Position numbers and translations under genes: made by a program | Notes under the pieces: model-generated | What the model saw: only the letters and a program-made list of their open reading frames with translations | Database searches by the model: none | Told to the model about the DNA's origin: nothing | Assembly (NCBI RefSeq): GCF_019443125.1 | Contig: NZ_JAHYXK010000002.1 | Coordinates: forward strand, 310,001 to 374,000 | Direction of reading: 5' to 3' | Length of the DNA stretch: 64,000 nucleotides | Source of the DNA: Pontibacter aydingkolensis | GTDB taxonomy: Bacteria; Bacteroidota; Bacteroidia; Cytophagales; Hymenobacteraceae | Shown here: piece after piece, positions 36,134 through 44,009 of the stretch | Numbering within the stretch: position 1 is the stretch's first letter | Layout: every line of letters starts with the position of its first letter

Positions 36134-36616
36134 TTAGAAGTATCGGGAGAGCCAACTACTACCGGCTGGCTTTGGCCATGCCTGCTGTAACTCTCCATAA
36201 TTGTTTACTAAGGTATCAAAGTATAAAGTATTCTCGTTTATATCGCCAGTAGCCACTTTGTTTTTCAGTTCGCCCATGGCTACTGTCTCTACCTCGCCTT
36301 TGTTTAAAAAAGCTAACTGAGAGCGATCAAAAAAAGATATTCCCAGCTGCTCCTCCAACTCCCGCACAAAGCGAACAGATGCATCGATAGAGCATCCGCT
36401 GGCAGATGTCTCGGCTTCATTATTAGCCAACACCAGGAACCGATCGTGAAGTAAACTGGCTGAAGCCTGAAGGCCTTTCCCGTGACTACTCCACTCAGTA
36501 GCAAAACGTTGCAAAAGCGGTTTTATTTCAGTCTGCTCTGCCTCAGTTAATGGTCTGCTAGCCTGGTAAATCCACAGGCGTGCATGCGGCGGCAATTCGT
36601 CAAACGGAATATACAT
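36134..36616 (-). CDS. Conserved Bacteroidetes protein of unknown function
   Basis: 160 residues, no signal peptide. The start MYIPFDELPPHARLWIYQASRPLTEAE and the segment CSIDASVRFVRELEEQLGISFFDRSQLAF look conserved and globular. Homologues are sometimes labelled ABC transporter ATPase in databases (recalled), but there is no Walker A or signature here, so that name is wrong. It lies 19 bases upstream of the PorE-like gene on the same strand and is probably cotranscribed. Confidence 0.65.
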   Translation of the reverse strand: MYIPFDELPPHARLWIYQASRPLTEAEQTEIKPLLQRFATEWSSHGKGLQASASLLHDRFLVLANNEAETSASGCSIDASVRFVRELEEQLGISFFDRSQLAFLNKGEVETVAMGELKNKVATGDINENTLYFDTLVNNYGELQQAWPKPAGSSWLSRYF

Positions 36617-36785
36617 AGTTAATTATTGAATTGTTGATTGTTAAATTGTTAGATCAGCATAAGATACTGATGTTGACTCCTTAAGGAGACAAGCTCTTAT
36701 ACTTTGTGTAATCCTGTGTGGCAGCCGAAAAGTATACTCCAATTACTGGTAAATCAACAATTAAGCAATTTAACAATGTTGCAAT

Positions 36786-37604
36786 TTATTTACTAAGCCC
36801 CTCTGCTTGGGCGATAAGTTCTGCTATGTCAAAAACCTTTACGGTTTCTTCCTGCTCCTTGTTCTTAACGCCATCGTTCATCATAACCATACAAAACGGG
36901 CAGGCTGTGGCAATAACACCGTTTCCGGCTCCAAGAGTTGCCAGCGCCTCTTCTGTTCTCTCTATATTAACATCTTTTTTACCCGGCTCAGGCTCTTTAA
37001 ACATCTGGGCACCACCGGCACCGCAGCAAAGGCCATTGGCACGGCTGCGCTTCATTTCTACAAGGTCGGCATCCAGGGCAGCCAGTACTTCGCGCGGGGC
37101 CTCGTAAATATCGTTGGCACGGCCAAGATAGCACGAGTCATGGAAAGTAATGCGCTTGCCTTTAAAGGCTTCACCTCCCTGTACTTTTACTCTGCCTTCG
37201 TTTATCAGCTGCTGCAAAAATGTGGAATGATGAATTACTTCATAATTACCACCTAAATCAGGGTACTCGTTTTTGATAGTGTTAAAGCAGTGCGGACAGG
37301 CAGTAACGATAGTCTTTACATTATAGGCATTTAATACCTCAATGTTGGTAAGCGCCTGCATCTGGAACAAGAATTCGTTACCGGCACGCTTCGCCGGGTC
37401 GCCGGTACAGCTTTCTTCTGTGCCAAGTACAGCATACTTTACGCCTACATGCTCCAGTATTTGCACGAAGGCGCGTGTTACTCTTTTATAACGGTCGTCG
37501 AAAGCACCTGCACAACCAACCCAAAACAATACTTCAGGTTCCTCGCCATTTGCAGCCATCTCGGCCATGGTCGGCACTTTTACTAATCTTTTATTCTCTT
37601 CCAT
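36786..37604 (-). CDS. Cysteine-rich (CCG-domain) Fe-S oxidoreductase subunit, HdrB-like
   Basis: 272 residues from the ATG at 37604 (a GTG/ATG-type start 12 codons earlier is possible). Two CCG-type repeats are visible: ACPHCFNTIKNEYP with FHDSCYLGR, and GLCCGAGGAQMF with ACPFCMVMMNDG; VGCAGAFDDRYKR is an extra Cys segment. Such domains bind a noncubane 4Fe-4S cluster in HdrB, LutA and GlpC-type proteins. With the membrane Fe-S protein upstream it forms an HdrBC-like pair that probably passes electrons to or from the quinone pool. The electron donor is unknown. Confidence 0.82.
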   Translation of the reverse strand: MEENKRLVKVPTMAEMAANGEEPEVLFWVGCAGAFDDRYKRVTRAFVQILEHVGVKYAVLGTEESCTGDPAKRAGNEFLFQMQALTNIEVLNAYNVKTIVTACPHCFNTIKNEYPDLGGNYEVIHHSTFLQQLINEGRVKVQGGEAFKGKRITFHDSCYLGRANDIYEAPREVLAALDADLVEMKRSRANGLCCGAGGAQMFKEPEPGKKDVNIERTEEALATLGAGNGVIATACPFCMVMMNDGVKNKEQEETVKVFDIAELIAQAEGLSK

Positions 37605-37703
37605 CTGATTATTTGTAAACGACAAAGGATCAATTGACAAAGGACTTTTTGTTTGGGTCCTGTATCTTGAAGTCTTTTGTCCTATGTCTAAAAATTCTTT
37701 TGT

Positions 37704-39077
37704 CTAGTTTTTAGAGGGCACATACAGTTCATCGGCCCAGTTAAAGCGATCTGATGCCGGGAATGCCCATGGCGCACCATTATTTTCGATGTTGGTGAAC
37801 ATAGCATTTAGTGAGGCTGGCGCGGCAGACTCTTCAAGCACCAGGTAGCGACGCAGGTCCATGATCGTAGAAACCTGGTCTATATTTACAGGGCAAGATT
37901 CAACGCATGCGTTGCAAGTGGTACAGGCCCATAGTTCCTCCGGAGTAATGTAGCCACGAAGCAATGTTTTCTCATCGGTTGTCTCTACACGCTCCACTCC
38001 TAATTCTTTATAGTGGTTAGGTGCAAAAATTGCTGGATGCTCCCCTTTCTCCTCCATCCTGTCGCGGGTATCCATGATGATCTTGCGCGGAGATAGCAGT
38101 TTGCCTGTTAAGTTAGCCGGGCATACAGAAGTACAGCGGCCACACTCGGTACAAGTATAAGAGTCCATCAGTTGCTTCCAGGTCAGGTCTTCCACGTCTT
38201 TGGCCCCGAAGCGCTGCATTACCGGGTTGCCCTCTGCGTCTACCTCGGGGGCAGGTGGCTGGTAGCTTGGGTCCAGCATGGCTTTTATCTCGTGTGTAAT
38301 GGCTGGGTTAGTCGTAAACTTACCCTTTGGCAACAGCTTAGAGTAATACACATTCGGGAAGGCCATAATGATGTGGAAGTGCTTGGAGCTTGGCAGATAG
38401 TTCATAAAGGCAAGTATACCTAATATGTGGAACCACCATCCTACTTTAGCAATAATGTAAAGCTGCTCAGGGTCTTCGCCAAAAATATCCACAAAGAATT
38501 GGCTAACGGGGTAAAGCCCTACAACCTCCTCGCCTGCCAGCAACACGCGCTTCATGTCAGCAATGTTAAACACGAACAGCGCCAGCATCAGTACGATCTC
38601 TACAACCAGAATAATATTGGCATCTACTTTTGGCCAGGCTCGCATCTCCACTCCAGTCGCTAATCGAGGCACTTTAGTTACATTACGTCTCCACAGAAAC
38701 ATCACGCAGGCAATAATTACCAGTGCTGCCAGTATTTCATTCAGGGCCATCAAGCCACTATACAATGGGCCTACAAAACCCAGTACACGGTGTGTACCGA
38801 AAATACCGTCGATCAGTATCTCAAGCACTTCGATGTTGATCACAATAAAGCCCACGTACACAAAAAGGTGCAGTACGGCTGGCAACATACGCTTAAACAT
38901 TTTCTGCTGCCCAAATGCCACCAGCAATGTCTTATTAATCCGCTCCGAAGGGTTATCTGCCAGTTCCACATCGCGGCCCAGCAACACGTTTTTCCGGATC
39001 TTGCGTATCTGCCACACAAACAGGCCAATGCCAAGGGCAGCCACAATCAAAAAGATAATATTCTCTATTCCTATCAC
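37704..39077 (-). CDS. Membrane 4Fe-4S ferredoxin-type protein, HdrC/NarI-like
   Basis: 457 residues. The N-terminal half has about five or six membrane helices and NarI-like character. The C-terminal half has two 4Fe-4S motifs, CTECGRCTSVCP and CTTCNACVESCP. This layout fits a quinone-interacting electron-transfer subunit. It is upstream of the CCG protein with a gap of about 100 bases, and the two are probably one functional unit. The physiological partner cannot be read from the sequence. Confidence 0.83.
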   Translation of the reverse strand: MIGIENIIFLIVAALGIGLFVWQIRKIRKNVLLGRDVELADNPSERINKTLLVAFGQQKMFKRMLPAVLHLFVYVGFIVINIEVLEILIDGIFGTHRVLGFVGPLYSGLMALNEILAALVIIACVMFLWRRNVTKVPRLATGVEMRAWPKVDANIILVVEIVLMLALFVFNIADMKRVLLAGEEVVGLYPVSQFFVDIFGEDPEQLYIIAKVGWWFHILGILAFMNYLPSSKHFHIIMAFPNVYYSKLLPKGKFTTNPAITHEIKAMLDPSYQPPAPEVDAEGNPVMQRFGAKDVEDLTWKQLMDSYTCTECGRCTSVCPANLTGKLLSPRKIIMDTRDRMEEKGEHPAIFAPNHYKELGVERVETTDEKTLLRGYITPEELWACTTCNACVESCPVNIDQVSTIMDLRRYLVLEESAAPASLNAMFTNIENNGAPWAFPASDRFNWADELYVPSKN

Positions 39078-39179
39078 GGCAAATTATTCGTTATACATAC
39101 TATTTGGTATATAAAGATAGCAGAATAATGAGAAAAACGTATGTAAGGGCAATTTTTTAAAATATTTTTCTCAAGAATG

Positions 39180-39210
39180 TTTGCTACTTAAAAGTTAGTT
39201 ACTACTTTTG
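39180..39210 (+). promoter_or_regulatory. Promoter of tRNA-Phe
   Basis: TTTG at 39180-39183, exactly 19 bases, then TACTTTTG at 39203-39210: a perfect TTG-N19-TAnnTTTG promoter, 36 bases before the tRNA. Confidence 0.85.
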
Positions 39211-39246
39211 CATACCCTTACGGAAAAGGGTGACACAACAAGAGCT

Positions 39247-39319
39247 GGTGATGTAGCTCAGTTGGTAGAGCAAAGGACTGAAAATCCTTGTGTCGTTGGT
39301 TCGATTCCAATCATCACCA
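39247..39319 (+). tRNA. tRNA-Phe (anticodon GAA)
   Basis: Acceptor GGTGATG pairs with CATCACC, the D arm is GCTCAGTTGGTAGAGC, the anticodon loop is CTGAAAA (GAA), the T arm is CGTTGGTTCGATTCCAATC, and the discriminator is A. It is the last host gene before the phage genes; no duplicated 3' end (att) is visible in the window. Confidence 0.97.
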
Positions 39320-39352
39320 CTTTTTACCATATCTTCGGACTGGTAAGACATT

Positions 39353-39388
39353 AAAAAAGGCCTCTTATGTAACGTAAGAGGCCTTTTT
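39353..39388 (+). terminator. Terminator of tRNA-Phe
   Basis: AAAAAAGGCCTCTTA pairs with TAAGAGGCCTTTTT around a 7-base loop, with T tract. Confidence 0.9.
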
Positions 39389-39481
39389 ATGTTTTAGTCC
39401 ATTTTGTGTATAGCAATATGTATGGCAAACTACTCTATGGCAACAGAGTAAATATTATATTATTAGATTCTGCCTAATTCA

Positions 39482-39886
39482 TTAAATAATAGTCAGTTCA
39501 AACTCCTCAGGCAGCAAATTCAGCAGCTTCTTCATCGTATTTTTACTTTCAGTTACATCCTTATAGCCATCACCATTGATGTCTAAAAAACTTTTACCTA
39601 CCAGCACACAGCCTAATATATCTGTGTGATAATTACCGTGATGAATTAAAATGTAGCTTCTGGCTTGCACATCCTGAATGTGGAAGTGGTGTCCATACTT
39701 CTTGCTGGTTCTTTTCTTTACTTTATACTTCCCTTTAGGAATGCAGCTTACCTGCGGCTGGTTGTTCTTGTCTGCTAATTCTAGCGTGTAGCAGGTGAAT
39801 ACGACTTTGTTCTGTGCATCTACTACATCCATTGTACCAAGGGTTTGCTTGTCCTGGTACTTGTTCCTTTTGATAAATAATTTCAT
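39482..39886 (-). CDS. DUF5675 phage protein
   Basis: 134 residues matching the DUF5675 pattern: FTCYTLELADKNNQPQVSCIPKGKYKV, then HFHIQDVQARSYILIHHGNYHTDILGCVLVG. The family is common in phages and prophages of Bacteroidetes. The conserved His and Cys residues suggest an enzymatic fold, and a lysis-related role is possible but unproven. It is transcribed away from all other phage genes, but its promoter is the same bipartite element as the rightward late units, with the same 18-base spacing to the ATG. It therefore belongs to the same regulon. Confidence 0.8.
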   Translation of the reverse strand: MKLFIKRNKYQDKQTLGTMDVVDAQNKVVFTCYTLELADKNNQPQVSCIPKGKYKVKKRTSKKYGHHFHIQDVQARSYILIHHGNYHTDILGCVLVGKSFLDINGDGYKDVTESKNTMKKLLNLLPEEFELTII

Positions 39887-39904
39887 TTACACTGTCAGAT
39901 TTGA

Positions 39905-39933
39905 CAGTATAAAGGCGCTGATGATGTTAGTCT
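39905..39933 (-). promoter_or_regulatory. Phage late promoter (leftward, DUF5675)
   Basis: On the minus strand AGACT begins at 39933 and TTTATACTG spans 39913-39905, 20 bases from the start of one to the start of the other. The leader TCAAATCTGACAGTGTAA to the ATG is nearly identical to that at 56486-56503. Confidence 0.8.
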
Positions 39934-39934
39934 A

Positions 39935-40158
39935 TTAGTGTATCGGCATAAGTAAGGGGTTGGTATTCTTACACTATAGTTAGCTTAAACTCCTCTCAAT
40001 TAGTGTATCGGCATAAGTAATGTGTGCTTACATCTCTTATCCTTCTCGCCTCCTTTATTTAGTGTATCGGCATAAGTAATGTACGCTTACTTTATTATAC
40101 ACTCTTTCTACTAATCCCTTCTTAGCTTCTCCTTTCTTCTATTATGCCGATACACTAA
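39935..40158. repeat. Four-copy regulatory-type repeat in the divergent phage control region
   Basis: The core TTAGTGTATCGGCATAA occurs at 39935, 40000 and 40059 in direct orientation and once inverted at 40142-40158. Direct copies extend to AGTAA and are followed by a short palindrome (for example AAGTAA-TGTACGC-TTACTT after copy 3). Copy 1 lies one base upstream of the -35 of the leftward late promoter. The whole region 39887-40272 (386 bases) has no gene. It probably holds operators or iterons. Confidence 0.85.
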
Positions 40159-40272
40159 AAATATTTTGAAAATATTCAGACAAATGGTCAAACGGAGAGG
40201 ATAATGTCAAATACATAATGATATAAAATGTTGCTGCAAAGCGACATCTAAAAAAAGTACGAGACTAAAAAG

Positions 40273-41013
40273 ATGTACCACAACACTACAACAACCGAAA
40301 CCCTAAATGAAAACTTACCTGCTGTAATACCACCAGTACTGAAGACAGACGACTTCGTATTTGACGCTGACAAGATGATACTTGTAGACATCTCTGGTTA
40401 TTGGAGATACGCCCAGTTTATAGGCGCAGAAAGAGTAAACAAAAAGTTAGGTACCAAAGGCTACAAAGAATTCTGCGTGAAAGATTCTACTCAGGATTTC
40501 AACAACAAGCCACACCACGAATGGCTGAAAGACGATTACAAGTCTCACATGATAGGCATCTTCGGTGAACTAGCTTACGGATTAGAAGCAGGTTTACAGC
40601 CAAATATGGAACTGCTTGAGTTTGGCGACGGCAATCAAGATTTCGCGGATGTAGACATTAAATCTTGCTGGATTGACCATCCTGAAATGAGTAAATATCT
40701 AATTGAAAACTGCTACAAGAAAAACAAGAATCAAATAACAAAATACTATGTGAAAGCTGCTATTTCACTTCAGTACAAGAAAGTTGTGCTTGTAGGCTGG
40801 TTAACTGGCGAAGAATTATGCAAGGGACACATCAAAAATTACGGTAAGGGTAACGCTAAATGGGGCGACGACGGAAACAGATTCGCAGTACATTACTCTG
40901 ACCTAAATAGTATGTACACCTTCCCTCCTCTGGTAAACCAGAAAAAGAAAATACTATCCAAGACTATTGGCTTCGCAAACAGATTCCAGCAACAGCTTAA
41001 GCTAAGCGCATAA
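40273..41013 (+). CDS. Putative PD-(D/E)XK nuclease-like phage protein
   Basis: 246 residues, no family recognised with certainty. A restriction-nuclease-like core is visible: GIFGELAYGLEAGL (Glu99), then NQDFADVDIKS with Asp126, Asp128 and Lys130 in the D-I-K position, followed by a helix and strand, YYVKAAISLQYKKVVLVGWLTGEEL, a usual continuation of that fold. If correct it cuts DNA, perhaps in packaging, degradation of host DNA or recombination. It is the first rightward gene after the repeat region and ends at a hairpin terminator. The assignment is inference from motif order. Confidence 0.5.
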   Translation: MYHNTTTTETLNENLPAVIPPVLKTDDFVFDADKMILVDISGYWRYAQFIGAERVNKKLGTKGYKEFCVKDSTQDFNNKPHHEWLKDDYKSHMIGIFGELAYGLEAGLQPNMELLEFGDGNQDFADVDIKSCWIDHPEMSKYLIENCYKKNKNQITKYYVKAAISLQYKKVVLVGWLTGEELCKGHIKNYGKGNAKWGDDGNRFAVHYSDLNSMYTFPPLVNQKKKILSKTIGFANRFQQQLKLSA

Positions 41014-41024
41014 AAAAGTAAAAA

Positions 41025-41061
41025 TGTGCCGATTGATGAAAAACGGAAGTCAATCGGCACA
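41025..41061 (+). terminator. Hairpin after the nuclease-like gene
   Basis: TGTGCCGATTGA pairs with TCAATCGGCACA around a 13-base loop; an AT tract follows rather than a pure T run. Confidence 0.7.
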
Positions 41062-41112
41062 TATATATTTTAACACGATGCTATTCGTGTCTAAAATTCC
41101 CCTCACTATGAA

Positions 41113-41721
41113 TTGAATACCGAATTAACTAACCAAGAGAAAGCTGACAAATTCCTAAGTATATGCGGAGAGGATAAGAATATCAAGAAGCACATGATTT
41201 ACAAAGTGCTTAAAGTGCATCACAGCTACCTGACATCAGACTTTGATGATTTCTACCAAGACACCCTTTTTGCTTGTTACAATGCGATATTGAAGTACGG
41301 CAGAGTTGACGACTGCCCCGAAAAATATAAAGGCTACTTGTATAGCGCTTTAAGAAACAACTATCAGGAACACCAGAAAAGAGACACAAAATATTCCAAC
41401 CAGTTCGTCCACCTTTACCTGAACCCGGATGAATCAGACTACTCTGATGGTTTATTAACAGACGATTTCCTAACAGAAGGTGAAGAACTCAGCAACAGAG
41501 AAGCCTATGAACTGGAAGAGTTAGAGGACTCAAAAGAAATAGTCAAACTGGTGTATCAGCTTGACGAACCGCTGCGAGAACCAGTACTGCTTCACTACCT
41601 CAACAAAAAAAGCTATAAGCAGATAGCAAAAATACTTGGCATCAGTTTCCATATGGTCAGGAACAGGCTGTACATGGCTAGACAGGAACTGAAAAATAAA
41701 ATGGAGAAAGGAAAATTGTAA
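41113..41721 (+). CDS. Phage-encoded ECF-like sigma-70 family factor
   Basis: 202 residues from a TTG at 41113. The region-2-like part is YLTSDFDDFYQDTLFACYNAILKYG...YLYSALRNNYQEHQKRDTKY. The region-4 helix-turn-helix is LDEPLREPVLLHYLNKKSYKQIAKILGISFHMVRNRLYMARQEL. Regions 1 and 3 are absent, as in ECF sigma factors. An ATG-AAT-TGA mini-frame overlaps the TTG, and the nearest upstream in-frame stop is at 41092, so the start may instead be a later Met (residue 28). It precedes the terminase genes. It is the best candidate to recognise the ten ARACA/TTTATACTG promoters, whose AAC-like -35 suits ECF factors. Some phage proteins of this type act as small terminases, an alternative. Confidence 0.72.
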   Translation: MNTELTNQEKADKFLSICGEDKNIKKHMIYKVLKVHHSYLTSDFDDFYQDTLFACYNAILKYGRVDDCPEKYKGYLYSALRNNYQEHQKRDTKYSNQFVHLYLNPDESDYSDGLLTDDFLTEGEELSNREAYELEELEDSKEIVKLVYQLDEPLREPVLLHYLNKKSYKQIAKILGISFHMVRNRLYMARQELKNKMEKGKL

Positions 41722-42053
41722 TGGCAGAAGAAACAGAAGAACCTCAGAAAAATAAAGGAGGACGACCAAAGGGGGCTACTACCAAAAAGAAAGGGCTAAA
41801 TGAAGATGTACGGGATGTCCTTGATAAAAAACTGAAACGGCTTGCCTTAGAAGCATTGGAATCTGATGATGTTTCAGAGAAGGAAAAGATGGCAATCATC
41901 CGGGACCTACTACCTTATGCCGCTTCAAAGAAGACGGAAGAAAAGAAAGAGATACCTGAAAACCTGAAGTTTGTAAAAATCATCATCAAGGGTTACAACC
42001 CAGGTGAAGACCCTTTTGCAGACGACGATAAACCAGAAGAAACAGAAGAATAG
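41721..42053 (+). CDS. Probable small terminase subunit
   Basis: 110 residues, starting in an ATG that overlaps the sigma gene stop (TAATG). The N-terminus is basic (GGRPKGATTKKKG), a helical middle follows (LDKKLKRLALEALESDDVSEKEKMAIIRDLLPYA) and the tail is acidic. The assignment as TerS rests on its position directly before large terminase and on its size and charge; there is no diagnostic motif. Confidence 0.45.
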   Translation: MAEETEEPQKNKGGRPKGATTKKKGLNEDVRDVLDKKLKRLALEALESDDVSEKEKMAIIRDLLPYAASKKTEEKKEIPENLKFVKIIIKGYNPGEDPFADDDKPEETEE

Positions 42054-42056
42054 TTG

Positions 42057-42076
42057 AAGGTGGCAAATGCCACCTT
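42057..42076 (+). terminator. Short perfect hairpin before the terminase promoter
   Basis: AAGGTGGCA-AA-TGCCACCTT followed by TTCC, 4 bases after the stop codon. Confidence 0.7.
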
Positions 42077-42087
42077 TTCCTGTTTAT

Positions 42088-42117
42088 AGACTATCCCCAC
42101 AAAGCCCATTTATACTG
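42088..42117 (+). promoter_or_regulatory. Phage late promoter P1 (terL)
   Basis: AGACT at 42088, TTTATACTG at 42109-42117 (21 bases start to start), 18 bases to the ATG at 42136. Confidence 0.75.
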
Positions 42118-42135
42118 CTAAACAGCACATAGTGA

Positions 42136-43524
42136 ATGGGAAATACTAAACAAATAACGGTCAAAACTAACCAATGGGTAATAGATAAAGTTCTTACATC
42201 AAAAGCCAGATACCTGGTACTTAAAGGCGGCGGTTCAAGCGGCAAGTCAAACGGGGCATTTTTAAAAATAGTACTCCGTGTACTGAGTGAACCGAAGCAA
42301 CGCATACTGGTAGTACGAAAAGTAGCATCAACCCTTAAAGAGTCCTGCTACAAAGATATTGAAACCCACATCAATGAGATGGGGCTTAACTACCGCTTTA
42401 CTTTTTACTCCCAACCATTAAGAATTAAGGACAACTTCAACGGCAATGAAATCCTGTTTGCAGGTCTTGACGACGTTGAACGCCTGAAGTCCATCAAAGG
42501 TATCTCTTCCATAATGATTGAAGAGGCAAGCGAGATTGATGAACATGACTTCATGCAACTTGACCTTCGACTTCGTGACAGGAACCCGAACTACAAGCAG
42601 ATTATACTTGCTTTCAACCCAGTCTCAGAAGACTTGTGGATTAAGAAGTATTTCTTTGATGTAAGAAATCCTAAAGCGGATTTAGTAGAAACCACCTTCC
42701 TTAACAATGCCTTCCTGGACAAGGACAGTAGAGAAGTGCTTGAAAAGGAGATGAAGAAGAGTAAGCACTACTACCAGGTATACGCATTGGGAGAATGGGG
42801 CACGCCAGACACATCCGGACTCTTCTATAACCAGTTTGACTTAGACAAGCACGTCCGTGACAATGGTGAAGCCGATTATGACCCGGATAAGCATATCTAC
42901 CTTAGCTGGGACTTTAACGTGCTGCCTTCTGTGTCTTTACTGGTCTCACAGCTTTCGGATGATGGCAGAGAACTCAGGATTGTGGACGAAGTACACCTAC
43001 CCTACCCGAATAACAACACGCTTCATATAGTACAGGAATTCAAGCGCAGGTATTCAGGCCACACAGCAGGTATAACTTACTGCGGTGACCCAAGTGGTAA
43101 GAATCAAGGAACGACCACTAACGCAGGATTCAACAACTATACCATCATTAAGGAAGAGTTGCTAGAGTTCTACCCTATTGACAGGGTTCAGTCAAAGCAC
43201 CCATCTGTACAGCAGCGTGGCCTTTTCATCAACTCCATCTTTGAAAGTAATTACCAAGGGCTGAACATCATCATCAACAAGAAGTGTAAGAAGCTAATTG
43301 AAGACCTCTCATTCCAGAAGCAATCAAATACAGGTAAGGACAAGTCAAAGGTAAAGGACCGTAACACAGGCCAGTCCTGGGAACGCTACGGCCACTTCTC
43401 GGACGCTTTTGACTACCTGACTACCGTTTTGTTTGCAGTTGAGTTTGACATCTTCCAGCGAGGCAAAAGGGCCTTTACTTACGAACTGGGCTACCACGAA
43501 ATCAGCAGTAGGTATGCTTTCTAA
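42136..43524 (+). CDS. Phage terminase large subunit
   Basis: 462 residues. The ATPase that drives DNA into the prohead and the nuclease that cuts concatemers are both present. Walker A GGGSSGKS lies at 31-38 and Walker B SIMIEEASEID at about 126-135 with catalytic Glu. The RNase-H-like nuclease acidic residues are Asp259 (YLSWDFNVLP), Asp318 (YCGDPSGKN) and Asp423/426 (FSDAFDYL). The domain order fits the PBSX/Terminase_3 class. It is preceded by late promoter P1. Confidence 0.95.
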   Translation: MGNTKQITVKTNQWVIDKVLTSKARYLVLKGGGSSGKSNGAFLKIVLRVLSEPKQRILVVRKVASTLKESCYKDIETHINEMGLNYRFTFYSQPLRIKDNFNGNEILFAGLDDVERLKSIKGISSIMIEEASEIDEHDFMQLDLRLRDRNPNYKQIILAFNPVSEDLWIKKYFFDVRNPKADLVETTFLNNAFLDKDSREVLEKEMKKSKHYYQVYALGEWGTPDTSGLFYNQFDLDKHVRDNGEADYDPDKHIYLSWDFNVLPSVSLLVSQLSDDGRELRIVDEVHLPYPNNNTLHIVQEFKRRYSGHTAGITYCGDPSGKNQGTTTNAGFNNYTIIKEELLEFYPIDRVQSKHPSVQQRGLFINSIFESNYQGLNIIINKKCKKLIEDLSFQKQSNTGKDKSKVKDRNTGQSWERYGHFSDAFDYLTTVLFAVEFDIFQRGKRAFTYELGYHEISSRYAF

Positions 43525-43530
43525 AGCAAA

Positions 43531-43560
43531 AGACAAACTCAGTCTATTCAATTTATACTG
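43531..43560 (+). promoter_or_regulatory. Phage late promoter P2 (gp36-portal-MuF unit)
   Basis: AGACA at 43531, TTTATACTG at 43552-43560 (21 bases), 21 bases to the ATG at 43582. Confidence 0.75.
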
Positions 43561-43581
43561 CTATAAAAGAATAGACTGAAC

Positions 43582-43986
43582 ATGATTTTTCTAACCCAAA
43601 GCGATTTTGATGCGGCCATTAAGGCAGAGAACTTAACCCAGATTCTGGATAACAATCCAACACTGCTTGACGCGGTAGTTCTCGCAGCGGTACAGGAGGT
43701 GCAATCATACCTGAAAACTAAGTTTGATGTAGCTGCCATTTTTTCTACAGTAGGCGAAGCCAGAAACTCACAGATAGTGATGTATTGTGTAGACATTGCA
43801 CTATACCACATACACGCGAGAGTAGCACCGAGACAACTTCCTGAAGCAAGACTGGCAAGGTACGAACAGGCCATTGACTGGCTTAAGCTGGTGATGCGGG
43901 GTTCAATCATACCTGACCTACCACTATTGCAGAACGACGCAACTACATCGCTGCAATGGGGTTCGCAACCACAGTTCAGATACTAG
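43582..43986 (+). CDS. Mu gp36-like head-tail connector (DUF1320)
   Basis: 134 residues. FLTQSDFDAAIKAENLTQIL, then VQSYLKTKFDVAAIF and IVMYCVDIALYHIHARVAPRQLPEARLARYEQAIDWL match the DUF1320/gp36 helical connector pattern. It is thought to join the portal to the tail. It starts the unit driven by P2 and is followed closely by the portal gene. Confidence 0.82.
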   Translation: MIFLTQSDFDAAIKAENLTQILDNNPTLLDAVVLAAVQEVQSYLKTKFDVAAIFSTVGEARNSQIVMYCVDIALYHIHARVAPRQLPEARLARYEQAIDWLKLVMRGSIIPDLPLLQNDATTSLQWGSQPQFRY

Positions 43987-44009
43987 TCTAAAAAATCCTT
44001 GAAATAAAA

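Noticed and set aside
36134-36616. ABC transporter ATPase label for this conserved protein
   Set aside because: No Walker A, signature or Walker B motif; the name is a database error as far as I can judge.
39935-40158. CRISPR-like array
   Set aside because: Only three direct copies and one inverted copy of a 17-21 base core, uneven gaps of 38 and 44 bases that share palindromic parts, and no cas genes. A regulatory repeat fits better.
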